Source: JASHPR01 sp963833885
Lineage (GTDB): Bacteria > Actinomycetota > Actinomycetes > Streptosporangiales > Streptosporangiaceae
Direction: 5' to 3'
NCBI GenBank assembly: GCA_963833885.1
Contig: CAWHZU010000020.1
Coordinates: forward strand, 1-46,665
DNA: 46,665 nucleotides
The notes beneath the pieces are model-generated. The model was not told the DNA's origin. It did not search any database and saw only the letters and a program-made list of their open reading frames with translations. The position numbers and the translations under genes were made by a program. This document shows positions 17,441-27,004 of this stretch, piece after piece. Within the stretch, counting starts at the first letter, position 1. Each line of letters starts with the position of its first letter.

Positions 17441-20400
17441 ATGGTGAAGTCCTCACGCAGGCAGGCAGCGAGCTGGAACCCCTGGCTGGCCGGCCTGAGC
17501 GCGGCCGTCCCAGTTGCCCTGGCCATCGCGGCGCTGCCGGCGACCGCGGCCACCGCGGGCCCGGCCGCGACCGGCCGCGCCGTCTCCGCGACGGCGAGCC
17601 AGGACCCCGGCAGCGGGCACTTAACACCGTCCGGCACCGACGCGTCCTGCCCGGCGGCGACGGCGGCGGGCGCCGGCTCGTCCACCGTGGGCGCCCCCGC
17701 CGACGTCCGCGCGATCGGCGGCGCGGCCTCGGCGACCGTGGTCTGGTGCCCCCCGGCCACCGGCGCGGCCAAGGTGGTCAGCTACACGGTCACCTCCTCC
17801 GGCGGCCAGACGGTCACCGCCACGGTGCCGAACGACTGGGCGATCGTGGACGGCCTGTCCAACGGCACCGGCTACACGTTCACCGTGACCGCCAACACCT
17901 CGGCCGGCGCCTCCGGCCCCGCGGCGACGTCGAACGGCGTGACGCCGGAGCCGATCGCGCAGCCGCGCACCGTGCTGCGCGGCAAGCCAGAGCAGGTCAG
18001 TTACGACCAGTACTCGCTGAAGATCGGCGGGAACCGGGTCTTCGTCACCGCCGGGGAGTTCGACCCGTGGCGTACCCCGTCGCCCTCGCTGTGGCTCGAC
18101 GACCTGCAGAAGATGAAGGCCGACGGCTACAACGCCGTCACGGTCTACTTCGACTGGGACTACACCTCGCCCTCGCCGGGCGTCTACGACTTCGGCGGCG
18201 TGCGCGACATGAACGAGTTCCTGAACCTCGCGCAGCAGGTCGGCCTTTACGTGATCGCACGGCCGGGCCCGTACATCAACGCGGAGACCGACGGCGGCGG
18301 CATCCCGTCCTGGGTGCTCACCAGCCCGAACGGCTACCGCAGCGACACCGAGCCGTACCTGTCCGCCGCGCTGCAGTGGTTCTCCGAGATCGACTCGGTC
18401 ATCGCGCCGCACCAGATCACCAACGGCGGCGACGTGATCCTCTACCAGATCGAGAACGAGTACACCGGCACGTCATCGGCTGACCTGAAGTACATGGCCG
18501 ACCTGGAGCAGCAGGCCACCTCGGACGGGATCGACGTGCCGTTCACGTTCAACCAGTGCTGCGGCTCGGACACGTTCACCACCGGCACCGGCGCGGTGAA
18601 CATCAGCGGGCAGGACAACTACCCGCTCGGCTTCGACTGCGCCGGCACCAGCAACTTCGGCCAGCCCTACGGCTACCCGAGCTACACCGGCGAGCCGGTC
18701 TACATCCCCGAGTTCCAGGGCGGCTCGTTCGACGGCTGGGGAGGCTCGGGCTACGCCGACTGCGCTGCGATGACCGGCCCGGACTTCGAGAACGTGTACT
18801 ACAAGAACAACATCGCCCAGGGCGTCACCATGCAGAGCAACTACATGGGCGTGGGCGGGACCAACTGGGGCTGGCTGCCGGATCCGGACGTCTACACCTC
18901 CTACGACTACGGCGCCGCGATCAGCGAGACCGGCGAGATCGGCACGCCGTCGGACCCGAACGACATCGCTGGCTCGAAGTACGGCGAGAACAAGCTGATC
19001 AACGATTTCGAGACTTCCGTCGTCCCGCTGGCGGAGACCCAGGCGGGCGCTGCGCCGACCCCGTCCAACTCCGCGGTCGCGGCGATGGCCAGGTACAACC
19101 CGTCCGACGGCGCCGAGTTCTTCTACCTGCGCCAGGCCGACGCCACTTCCACGGCCACGGTGAGCACGAGCCTGGACAACGTGAATACCGGCGAGGCCGC
19201 GGGCTTCACCTACGACGACACGAACGCCGCGCTGGACTACTCCGGCGACTGGACGCACGCGGGCGCGAGCTCCGGCTACACCGGCGGCGACTACGACCAG
19301 ACCGAGTCCTGGTCCACGCAGGCCGGCGCGAGCATGACGGTGGACTTCACCGGCACCGCGGTGCAGTGGATCGGGCCGAAGAACACCAACGGCGGCATCG
19401 CCGACGTCTACCTCGACGGCAGCCTGGCGGCCACGGTCGACACCTACAGCCCGGCGGGCAAGCTGTTCCAGCAGGTGCTGTTCAGCAAGACCGGCCTCAC
19501 GGCGGGCAGCCACACCCTCGAGATCGTGGTCACCGGCACCGAGAACCCGGCCTCGTCGGCGGACACCGTGGTAATCGACGCGATCAACGTGCCGACCGCC
19601 GCGCAGCAGGCGGACTTCTTCCCGGCGATACCGCAGCAGTCCGGCACGTCGATCACGCTGGACGGCCGCGACTCCCGGCTGCTCACCGCGAACTACGACT
19701 TCGCCGGCCAGCACCTGGTCTACTCCACCTCCGAACTGGACACGCAGGCCAGCATCGGCGGCCGCTCGGTGGCCCTGTTCTACGACCCGGCGGGCACCGA
19801 CGGCGAGACCGTGCTGCAGTACGCCAGCCAGCCCACGGTCAAGGTGCTGTCGGGTTCGGTACAGACCACCTGGGACGCCGCCACGGACCAGCTTCGCCTC
19901 GACTACACCCTCGGCGGCCTGGCCGAGGTCGCGGTGACCGGCGGCGGCAGGCCGCCGCTGTTGCTGCTGCTGGCCGACACGCCCGCCGCGGAGGAATTCT
20001 GGCCCGAGTCGACCTCGGCGGGCCCGGCCCTGGTCGAGGGCGGCTACCTGGTGCGAACCGCCGTCACCCGCGGCGGGACGCTGGCGCTCACCGGAGACAC
20101 CAGCGAGGCCGGCCCGCTGACGGTCTGGGCCCCGGCCGGGGTGACCAGCGTCACCTGGAACGGGCAGCCGGTCGCGACCAGCACCGGCAGCGACGGCTCG
20201 CTGCAGGCCAGCGTTGGCGGCCCGGCGGCGGTCACGCTGCCGACGCTGACCAGCTGGAAGTTCAGCTCCGAGACGCCGGAGGCCCAGCCGGGCTTCGACG
20301 ACAGCTCCTGGACGCTCGCCGACCACCCGGTGTCCAACGCCAGCTCGCCGTCCACGCCGGTCCTCTACGCCTCCGACTACGGCTACGACCACGGGTTCGT

Positions 20401-21715
20401 GTGGTACCGCGGGCACTTCACGGCCACCGGGAGCGAGACCGGGGTGACGCTCACCGCCGACGGGATCGCACCGACCGGTGCGTTCTCGGTCTGGCTGAAC
20501 GGCGCGTTCCTCGGCTCAGACACCGCGGCCGGCGCGGCTACCGACACGTTCAGCTTCCCGGCCGCAGCGCTCCGCCCGGGCAAGGACAACGTGATCGCGG
20601 TGCTGGTCGAGAACACCGGCAATCCGGAGGGACCGTCCGGCGAGAAGGTCGGCCTCTATTCGGCCGCCCTGAACGGGTCGTCGGCCCCGATCACCTGGCG
20701 GCTGATGGGTGATCCGGGTGGCACCACGCTGCAGGACCCGGTCCGCGGCGTGATGAACCCGGCCGGGCTGTACGGCTCCGACAACGGCTGGGACCTGCCC
20801 GGCTACCCGGACCAGGACTGGCAGGGCGTGACCCTGCCGGACAGCTGGTCGGCCCGCGGCGTCCCGCCCGGGATCGGCTGGTACCGGACCAGCTTCTCGC
20901 TCAACCTGCCTGGCCATAGCTACGTACCCATCGACGTGCAGATCGGCGGCCCTGGACCGGGCGCCGGAGCCGCCGATTACCGGGCATTCATCTACGTGAA
21001 CGGCTGGCTGATCGGCCGCTACGTGAACAACGTCGGGCCGCAGCACCAGTTCTACGTTCCCGCGGGAATCCTGAATGACCACGGCGCCAATACCCTGGCG
21101 ATCGCGGTCTGGGGCCTGGACGGCGCCGGCGGCGGCCTGGACCAGGTCAGCCTCGTGGCGATCGGCAACCAGGCGGGCGGGGTGCCGGTAGCGCCGGTGG
21201 CCAGCCCCGGGTACTCGCCCGCGGTGTACGGGCAGCCCACGCCGCCGCAGCCGACGCTGGCCGCGATCTCGTCGTCGACGCTGGCCGACGGCACGTTCAC
21301 GGTCCGGGCGACGCTCCGCAACCCGACCAGCCGGCCGCTGTCCGCCGCCTCGGTGTCGATGAGCGTGCCATCCGGCTGGACGCTGTCTCCGGCCGGCCAG
21401 GTCAGCCTCGGCACCGTCGCGCCCGGCGGCTCGGCGTCAAAGACGTTCTCGGTGACCGCGCCGTCGTCCGGGCTGACGGCGGGTACGGACAACCTGCTCG
21501 CGACGGCGAGCTACCTCCAGGGTGGGGCGGGCGGGGCGCGCAGCAGACGCTGCAAAACGCCGCGCAGGTGCAGGTGCCCGCCGCCAGCCTCGCGGCGACG
21601 TACAACAACGACGGCATCACCGACGACACCAACCCGGACCCGTCATCCGGGTTCATCGGCTTCGACGGCGAGGGCACAACGTTCTCCGCCGAGGGGCTGG
21701 CCGCCGACGGCCTGA
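17441..21715 (+). CDS. Secreted GH35 beta-galactosidase with FnIII and NEW3-like domains (C-terminus frameshifted)
   Basis: A very long exported glycosidase that removes terminal beta-galactose from polysaccharides outside the cell. Residues 1-40 are a signal peptide (basic start, hydrophobic LAGLSAAVPVALAIAALPATA). A fibronectin III domain lies at about 80-165. The GH35 TIM barrel follows, with the acid/base Glu340 in YQIENEY and the nucleophile Glu424 in IPEFQGG. Beta-sandwich and jelly-roll domains then lead to an NPCBM-associated (NEW3-like) domain (RNPTSRPLSAASVSM, VPSGWTLSPAG). After about 21525 the frame no longer codes for family sequence: the last 60 or so residues are Arg/Thr/Pro-rich and out of frame. 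The missing ending continues at 21544-22165. ATG 17441 is chosen because AGGTGA lies five bases before it. A LacI-type operator stands upstream. Confidence 0.9.
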   Translation: MVKSSRRQAASWNPWLAGLSAAVPVALAIAALPATAATAGPAATGRAVSATASQDPGSGHLTPSGTDASCPAATAAGAGSSTVGAPADVRAIGGAASATVVWCPPATGAAKVVSYTVTSSGGQTVTATVPNDWAIVDGLSNGTGYTFTVTANTSAGASGPAATSNGVTPEPIAQPRTVLRGKPEQVSYDQYSLKIGGNRVFVTAGEFDPWRTPSPSLWLDDLQKMKADGYNAVTVYFDWDYTSPSPGVYDFGGVRDMNEFLNLAQQVGLYVIARPGPYINAETDGGGIPSWVLTSPNGYRSDTEPYLSAALQWFSEIDSVIAPHQITNGGDVILYQIENEYTGTSSADLKYMADLEQQATSDGIDVPFTFNQCCGSDTFTTGTGAVNISGQDNYPLGFDCAGTSNFGQPYGYPSYTGEPVYIPEFQGGSFDGWGGSGYADCAAMTGPDFENVYYKNNIAQGVTMQSNYMGVGGTNWGWLPDPDVYTSYDYGAAISETGEIGTPSDPNDIAGSKYGENKLINDFETSVVPLAETQAGAAPTPSNSAVAAMARYNPSDGAEFFYLRQADATSTATVSTSLDNVNTGEAAGFTYDDTNAALDYSGDWTHAGASSGYTGGDYDQTESWSTQAGASMTVDFTGTAVQWIGPKNTNGGIADVYLDGSLAATVDTYSPAGKLFQQVLFSKTGLTAGSHTLEIVVTGTENPASSADTVVIDAINVPTAAQQADFFPAIPQQSGTSITLDGRDSRLLTANYDFAGQHLVYSTSELDTQASIGGRSVALFYDPAGTDGETVLQYASQPTVKVLSGSVQTTWDAATDQLRLDYTLGGLAEVAVTGGGRPPLLLLLADTPAAEEFWPESTSAGPALVEGGYLVRTAVTRGGTLALTGDTSEAGPLTVWAPAGVTSVTWNGQPVATSTGSDGSLQASVGGPAAVTLPTLTSWKFSSETPEAQPGFDDSSWTLADHPVSNASSPSTPVLYASDYGYDHGFVWYRGHFTATGSETGVTLTADGIAPTGAFSVWLNGAFLGSDTAAGAATDTFSFPAAALRPGKDNVIAVLVENTGNPEGPSGEKVGLYSAALNGSSAPITWRLMGDPGGTTLQDPVRGVMNPAGLYGSDNGWDLPGYPDQDWQGVTLPDSWSARGVPPGIGWYRTSFSLNLPGHSYVPIDVQIGGPGPGAGAADYRAFIYVNGWLIGRYVNNVGPQHQFYVPAGILNDHGANTLAIAVWGLDGAGGGLDQVSLVAIGNQAGGVPVAPVASPGYSPAVYGQPTPPQPTLAAISSSTLADGTFTVRATLRNPTSRPLSAASVSMSVPSGWTLSPAGQVSLGTVAPGGSASKTFSVTAPSSGLTAGTDNLLATASYLQGGAGGARSRRCKTPRRCRCPPPASRRRTTTTASPTTPTRTRHPGSSASTARAQRSPPRGWPPTA

Positions 21716-22165
21716 CCCCGGGCGCGTCGGTGACCGCCGGTGGCCTGTCGTTCACCTGGCCGGACGCGGCAGTGGCCGGAGCCGGACAACACGATGGCCG
21801 AGGGGCAGACGATAACGATCTCCGGATCCGGGGCCAGCCTGGGGTTCCTGGCCGCGGCGAACAACTCGGCCGAGTCGGGCACCGGCACGATCTACTACAC
21901 CGACGGCACCACCCAGTCGTTCACGCTGAACGTGGGGAACTTCTGGTACCCGAGCGGCGAGGATGGCAACCCCGGCAACGTCCAGGTCGCCGGCGTGGAC
22001 TACGCCAACTACCCGACCGGCTCGTCAGGCCACGAGGTGTACGTGTTCGAGCAGTCGGTGCCGCTGGCCGCCGGCAAGACCGTCGAGGCGGTGACGCTGC
22101 CGTCGCTGGGCAGCGTGGCCGGCTACAACGCGGCGCTGCACATCTTCGCGATGGCTATCGGATAG
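21544..22165 (+). pseudogene. Out-of-frame C-terminal domain of the GH35 enzyme
   Basis: This stretch encodes the beta-sandwich domain often found at the end of actinobacterial glycosidases: AATYNNDGITDDTNPDPSSG and FDGEGTTFSAEGLAADGL in one frame, then DNTMAEGQTITISGSGASLG and YTDGTTQSFTLNVGNFWYP in another. The frame is lost around 21525-21545, in a G-rich run that needs one extra base, and regained around 21777-21780 by one surplus base. The two shifts cancel, so the final frame equals that of the main gene. With both repaired, the protein would be about 1,574 residues. Its last 11 bases overlap the convergent amidohydrolase gene. Confidence 0.85.
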
Positions 22166-23398
22166 CCGGGCCGGGCTTGACCCGGCGGCCCCGGGTCCAG
22201 ACCCCGGTCACGTGGCCGGGGTCGGCAATCACGCCGATGTCGGCCAGCGGGTCGGCGTCCAGCGTGATCACGTCGGCGTCGTAGCCGGCCTCCAGCCTGC
22301 CGCTGCGCGGCGCCTGCGGCCCGAGCGTCAGCGGCGCGGTCGCGGTGGCGGCCTCGACCGCCTGCAGCGGCGTCATGCCGAGCGCGACCAGGTGCGGCAG
22401 TTCGGCCCCGTTCTGGCCCCAGGCGTTGGGCCGGTCCGGGCCGGTCAGCCCGATGTCGGTGCCCATCGCGACCGTGACACCGCTGGAGATGGCCAGCGCC
22501 GTCGCCTCCGCGTGGATCGCGGCGATCGCCTGCACCTTGACCGCCGCGTACTCGGGCACCGTGTCCAGGTGCGTCAGCATGTCCTCGATGATCGTGCGCG
22601 TCGGCACCAGGATCGCGCCGGTCTCGCGCATCGCCGCGCAGCACTCGTCGTCCAGGTAGGTGCCGTGCTCGATCGTGCGGACCCCGGCCTCGAGCGCCGC
22701 CATGATCCCCGGCTTGCCGTGGCAGTGCGCCGCGACCACCCGGTCGGCCAGGCCGGCGATCTCGACGATCATCCGCAGCTCGGCGGAGGTGAACTGCTGG
22801 TGCACCGGGTGATCGACCTCGGACAGCACCCCGCCCGAGGCGCAGACCTTGATCAGCCGGGCGTTGCTGCGCAGCTGCTCCCTGACCGCGCGGGCGCACT
22901 CATCGGGCCCGTCGGCCATCCGCAGTTCCCCGCTCAGCCTGGCGAACTCGTCGAGCAGGGGCAGCGGGTACGCGTGCAGGTCGCCGTGGCCGCCGGTGAT
23001 GGACAGGATCGCGCCGGCCCGTAGATCGTCGGCCCGTCGAGGACCCCTTCGTTGACGGCGCGGGCGAGGTGGACGCCGAGCCCGCCGACCTCACGCACCG
23101 AGGTCACGCCGGCTTCTAGCGCCGCGCGCAGGTCCCTGGCCGACCGCGCCGCGCGCAGCGCCACCGGTTCGAGCGGCAGTTGGCCCAGGTCAAACGTGCG
23201 CTGCCCGAGAAAGTGGCCGTGGCAGTCCCAGAGCCCCGGCATCACGGTGGCCGCCCGGTATACGACGGCTCCCGGCGTGTCCGGCGCCCCCGACGCCGGT
23301 CCGGCATAGCCGATCGCAGCGCCGTCAAGCAGGACCACGCCATCCCGGACGGGGTGCCCGCTGCCGGGGATAAGCAGCTCCGCAGTGATCCGCTCCAT
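22155..23398 (-). pseudogene. Amidohydrolase family protein, split by one frameshift
   Basis: A metal-dependent amidohydrolase of the imidazolonepropionase/prolidase-like group. The N-terminal piece from ATG 23398 has MPGLWDCHGHFLG with the HxH metal ligands. The second piece carries GGHGDLHAY, LIKVCASGGVLS, the later ligand motifs AHCHGK and TIEHGTYLD, and the Asp motif AMGTDIGL, and it ends with GYDADVITLDADPLADI. The two pieces meet at about 23014-23022, where one base appears to be missing in a GGGCCGGC run (IYGP in one frame, GAILSITGGHGD in the next). Adding it gives about 414 residues, the normal length. GGAGG precedes the start. It is divergent from the AAA+ ATPase gene and overlaps the GH35 remnant by 11 bases. 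Real decay and a sequencing error are both possible. Confidence 0.88.
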
Positions 23399-23496
23399 CG
23401 GTCCTCCGCCAGGTGCGCGTGAGGCCGGCCCCGTCCGCCGGCCATTTCCAGCGCAATGGTGCCACGGCCATGATCACGACCTAGCGCGGCATGCCC

Positions 23497-23527
23497 GCAG
23501 GCGAAAATTGCGGCAATTTTCGCCTGC
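23497..23527. promoter_or_regulatory. Perfect 14-bp inverted repeat upstream of the AAA+ ATPase gene
   Basis: GCAGGCGAAAATTG (23497-23510) and its exact reverse complement (23514-23527) are separated by CGG. The AT-rich core in very GC-rich DNA stands out. It lies in the 197-base gap between two divergent genes, 69 bases before the ATPase start and 17 bases before a putative -35, so it may be an operator for either gene. As an RNA it would form a long stable hairpin. Confidence 0.6.
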
Positions 23528-23543
23528 CATCCGAATGTGCGAC

Positions 23544-23572
23544 TTCGTATGCGCTCGCTAATGCGCTATACA
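23544..23572 (+). promoter_or_regulatory. Possible promoter of the AAA+ ATPase gene
   Basis: TTCGTA (23544-23549), a 17-base spacer and TATACA (23567-23572) would start transcription near 23579, about 17 bases before the ATG at 23596. The -10 box is good and the -35 box weak. Confidence 0.4.
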
Positions 23573-23595
23573 GGTCTCTAGTGCGAGGGAGTGCA

Positions 23596-26073
23596 ATGCG
23601 GACAGAAGACCGGTCCCCTTCCCTGCCCGGCTGGCGGATGGTGCAGGGCGGGGTCACTCGCATTCGCCGGTGGTTCTCCGCAGCCCCCCTGATCGTCAAG
23701 ATCCTTCTGGTCGTCGCGCTTATCTTCCTGTCCCCCGCGGTGCTGTCGATCGCGCTGGTGGGCGGGCTCATCTACGCACCGTTCGCGGTGTCGGCCGGGC
23801 ATCGCGGCCTGGTGGCGTCGCTGTCGGTGGCGATCTGGGGCCTGGCCCTCGTGTCCGGCCTGTCCGGCGGCGCGAACTCGTCCTGGCTCGGCCTGCTGCT
23901 CCTGCTGCCATTCGCCGTCGTGGCACTCGCGCACGCCGGCCCGCTCGGCCGCTGGTTCGTGCCGTGCCGCACGGTCGCGTGGACGCTCGGCTGGGCGCTC
24001 CCTATCGGCATCATCATTCTGCGGCTCGCGAAGGGCGAGGCATTCGCAGGCCTGGCCGTCGCGTGGCTGATCGCGTTCGTGGTGCTGGGCTGGCGGCTGG
24101 CCAAGGCCTCGCAGGAAGAACGCGAGTTCGGCCGTCAGCAGGCACGTGGCGGCGCGCTGGCCGCACCCTACGGCTGGCCACCGGCCGGTGATGGCGGCGC
24201 GGCCGGCACGCTGACCCGCCCGCGCCCGGCGGCCGGGGGCGCGGGGCGCGGCGGCGGCCGGGCCGGGGCGGCCGAGGCGGCGCGCCTCCAGCACGGCGGC
24301 GAGAGCCAGCAGCCCCAGGCCGGCGATGGCCATGACCGCTCCGCGGCGGCGCCCCCGGACATCACGGTCGACGAGGCCATGGCCGAGCTGGACAACATGA
24401 TCGGCCTGAACGCGGTCAAGGAGCAGATCCGGTCGATCGCCGCCTCGATCGAGGCGGCGCGCAGGCGCGCGGTTGCCGGGTACTCGACCGACAAGCCGAT
24501 GCAGCACATGGTGTTCCTCGGCCCGCCGGGCACCGGCAAGACCGCGGTCGCCCGCATTGTCGCCAAGATCTTCTATGCGTTCGGCCTGCTCGACACCCCG
24601 TCGGTGGTCGAGGCGCACCGGGCCGACCTGGTCGGCGAGTACCTGGGCGCCACCGCGATCAAGACCAACGAGCTGATCGACTCGGCGCTCGGCGGGGTGC
24701 TGTTCATCGACGAGGCGTACGGCCTGGTGAACGAAGGCGACGGGCAGACGGACCGGTTCGGCAGCGAGGCCGTCCAGGCCCTGCTGACCCGGGCCGAGGA
24801 CGACCGCGAAAACCTGATCATCATCCTGGCCGGCTACGAACGGCAGATGGACAACTTCCTCGGCAGCAACCCCGGCCTGACGTCGCGGTTCGCGGTCCGG
24901 GTGAAGTTCCCCGGGTATACCCCGGCCGAGCTGCTGTCCCTGGCCGACCTGGCGATCGAGCGGCGCAGCGAGCTGCTCGACCCGGATGCCAGGCCGGTGC
25001 TGTGGCGGCTGTTCGAGGACGTCGGCCGCAGGCGGATCATCGACGAGCTCGGCAACGGCCGGTTCGTGCGCAGCCTGCTGGAAAAGGCGGGCCAGGCCAG
25101 GGACGTCCGGGTGATGGCAGGGGAGGCCGAGCCGTCGCCGGCGGACCTGGTGACCCTGCGCGCCGGTGACGTGGAGCACGCGTTCGCCGAGCTGACGACG
25201 CGATTCCGCGGCTACAGCGAGACGCCGACGCTGGAGGCCGCGCTGGCCGAACTGGACGCGCTGATCGGCCTCGAGCCGGTCAAGCGCCAGGTGCATGAGA
25301 TCGCCGCGCAGCTGCGGGTGGCGCGGCTGCGCGACGCCCACGGACTGGCCAGCCAGCCGCCGGCCAGGCACTTCGTGTTCACCGGGCCGCCCGGCACCGG
25401 GAAGACGACCGTGGCCAGGATCCTCGGCCGGATCTTCGCCGCGCTCGGCCTGCTGGTCAGGCCCAGCGTGGTCGAGGCGCACCGGGCCGACCTGGTCGGC
25501 GAGCACCTGGGCTCGACCGCGATCAAGACCAACAAGCTGGTCGACTCGGCGCTCGGCGGGGTGCTGTTCATTGACGAGGCTTACTCCCTGTACAACCAGG
25601 GCTACTCGGGCGGCGACGCGTTCGGCTCCGAGGCGATCGCGACGCTGCTCAAGCGCGCCGAGGATGACAGGGACCGGCTGGTGATCGTGCTGGCCGGCTA
25701 CACCGCGGACATGGACCGGTTCGTGCGCAGCAATCCGGGCCTGGCCTCGCGGTTCAGCGTGCGGGTCTCATTCCCCAGCTACTCGCCACAGGAGCTGACC
25801 AGCATCGCTGGTGCGATCGCGCGCCAGGCGGGGGACAGCTTCGACGCCGACGCGCTGCCCGTGCTCGACCAGGTCTTCGGCACGGCCTGCGCGCAGGGGA
25901 AGATCGACGAACTGGGCAACGGACGGTTCGCCCGGTCGCTGTTCGAGCGCGCTTGCGCGGTCAGAGATGTAAGGGTGGCCCAGCTCGGCGACGCGGCGAG
26001 TCCCGAGGACCTCACCACGGTGGCGGCCGCAGACCTGCTCGCCGCCTACCGCGAGCTGAACCCGACTTCCTAG
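23596..26073 (+). CDS. Membrane-anchored tandem AAA+ ATPase (CbbX/SpoVK type)
   Basis: An 825-aa protein. Residues about 30-165 hold around five hydrophobic helices (e.g. IVKILLVVALIFLSPAVLSI, WLGLLLLLPFAVVALAHAG, LAVAWLIAFVVLGW). A flexible Gly/Ala/Arg-rich linker (about 170-265) follows. Then come two AAA+ modules of CbbX/SpoVK type: D1 with Walker A GPPGTGKT at 309-316 and Walker B VLFIDEAY (Asp372); D2 with GPPGTGKT at 597-604 and VLFIDEAY (Asp660). Both share the phrases VVEAHRADLVGE and LGxTAIKTN, both keep sensor-like LAGY and Arg-finger-like SNPGLxSRF, so both look active. It is probably a remodelling ATPase fixed to the membrane; its client is unknown. CbbX (RuBisCO activase) and EccA (type VII secretion) are the known relatives, but neither context is present. 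ATG 23596 is chosen for the GAGGGAG before it. Confidence 0.88.
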   Translation: MRTEDRSPSLPGWRMVQGGVTRIRRWFSAAPLIVKILLVVALIFLSPAVLSIALVGGLIYAPFAVSAGHRGLVASLSVAIWGLALVSGLSGGANSSWLGLLLLLPFAVVALAHAGPLGRWFVPCRTVAWTLGWALPIGIIILRLAKGEAFAGLAVAWLIAFVVLGWRLAKASQEEREFGRQQARGGALAAPYGWPPAGDGGAAGTLTRPRPAAGGAGRGGGRAGAAEAARLQHGGESQQPQAGDGHDRSAAAPPDITVDEAMAELDNMIGLNAVKEQIRSIAASIEAARRRAVAGYSTDKPMQHMVFLGPPGTGKTAVARIVAKIFYAFGLLDTPSVVEAHRADLVGEYLGATAIKTNELIDSALGGVLFIDEAYGLVNEGDGQTDRFGSEAVQALLTRAEDDRENLIIILAGYERQMDNFLGSNPGLTSRFAVRVKFPGYTPAELLSLADLAIERRSELLDPDARPVLWRLFEDVGRRRIIDELGNGRFVRSLLEKAGQARDVRVMAGEAEPSPADLVTLRAGDVEHAFAELTTRFRGYSETPTLEAALAELDALIGLEPVKRQVHEIAAQLRVARLRDAHGLASQPPARHFVFTGPPGTGKTTVARILGRIFAALGLLVRPSVVEAHRADLVGEHLGSTAIKTNKLVDSALGGVLFIDEAYSLYNQGYSGGDAFGSEAIATLLKRAEDDRDRLVIVLAGYTADMDRFVRSNPGLASRFSVRVSFPSYSPQELTSIAGAIARQAGDSFDADALPVLDQVFGTACAQGKIDELGNGRFARSLFERACAVRDVRVAQLGDAASPEDLTTVAAADLLAAYRELNPTS

Positions 26074-26101
26074 CCGCCTGCGAGCCGAGCCCACTTTCCT
26101 C

Positions 26102-26836
26102 CTAGTTCCCGGTGAGGTCGTCCGAGCGGCCTGCGGCCAGGCGTGACCATTGCGCCGCGGGGCGGCCATTGGTGCGGAACTGCTCTCCGGTGTTGGCGAA
26201 CCGCTGGGGCCAGTCCGCCGGCGAGTCCTCCCAGAATTCCTGGCGGCCATAGACCGTCATGTCGAGCAGCCCGTAGCTGGGTGCCAGAGCCTCCGCGGCC
26301 CGGCCCGAACTCCAGTAGGTCTCGAACACCCGGTCCCTGTCGCGCAGGTAGCACACCTGCATGCCGAACCAGCGCCCGGCCAGCAGCGCCTCGGCCGAGT
26401 CCTGCGCGGAGTACCAGGGCATCTCGTACCCCATGAACGCGCGGTACGCGGCGCTCTCGGGGTACGGGCCCTGGGAGAACGTGGCATAGGTGACGTCGCG
26501 CGAGTGCAGGTAGGACAGCTCGCGGACCTGGCCGTTGAAGAACGTGCAGCCCTCGCACTGGGCCTCGGCGGGCTGGCCGGTGTGCCACATGTGGAAGTAG
26601 ACGATCAGCTGCCGGCGTCCCTCGAACACATCAAGCAAACGGACCGGGCCCTGCGCGCCGATCAGGGGTACCGAGGACTCCACCTCGACCATCGGCAGCC
26701 GGCGGCGAGCGGCCGCGATCGCGTCGCCCTCGCGGGTGTGCGCCTTCTCGCGGACCAGCAGCTCGGCCAGCTGCGCCTGCCAGGTGTCCCGGTCCGCCAC
26801 CGGCGGCAGCGGAGCGCCGTCGATCTCGTTTGCCAT
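26102..26836 (-). CDS. DUF899 family (thioredoxin-like) protein
   Basis: A 244-aa protein of the DUF899 family, which has a thioredoxin-like fold and is common in actinobacteria and proteobacteria. It shows the usual core: RRRLPMVEVES, then LLDVFEGRRQLIVYFHMWH, then CEGCTFFNGQVRELSYLHSRDVTYATFSQGPY and YWSSGRAAEAL. The CEGC pair sits where a redox CxxC motif lies in thioredoxins, so a redox role is plausible but unproven. ATG 26836 (MANEIDG) is chosen because GGAAGGAAAC precedes it; an in-frame start exists at 26863. The gene is convergent with the AAA+ ATPase, 28 bases apart, and no functional link is evident. Confidence 0.88.
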   Translation of the reverse strand: MANEIDGAPLPPVADRDTWQAQLAELLVREKAHTREGDAIAAARRRLPMVEVESSVPLIGAQGPVRLLDVFEGRRQLIVYFHMWHTGQPAEAQCEGCTFFNGQVRELSYLHSRDVTYATFSQGPYPESAAYRAFMGYEMPWYSAQDSAEALLAGRWFGMQVCYLRDRDRVFETYWSSGRAAEALAPSYGLLDMTVYGRQEFWEDSPADWPQRFANTGEQFRTNGRPAAQWSRLAAGRSDDLTGN

Positions 26837-27004
26837 GATCGTTTCCTTCCACGTCGGCAGCACGTGCCATCCGGATATTCAGACGGAGGTCGGCCGCGCA
26901 ACTCATCGGCCGCCGCGGGTGTATCCCGGCCAGGCCGGGCGACCCCACCACCGGCCATCGCTCGTGCACCCTGGGCAGCGCCCGGGTACGGCGCGAGGTC
27001 CGCG

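Noticed and set aside
18473..20416. 647-codon minus-strand open frame inside the GH35 gene
   Set aside because: The plus strand encodes clear family domains; the opposite frame is Arg/Gly/Val-rich with no recognisable domain.
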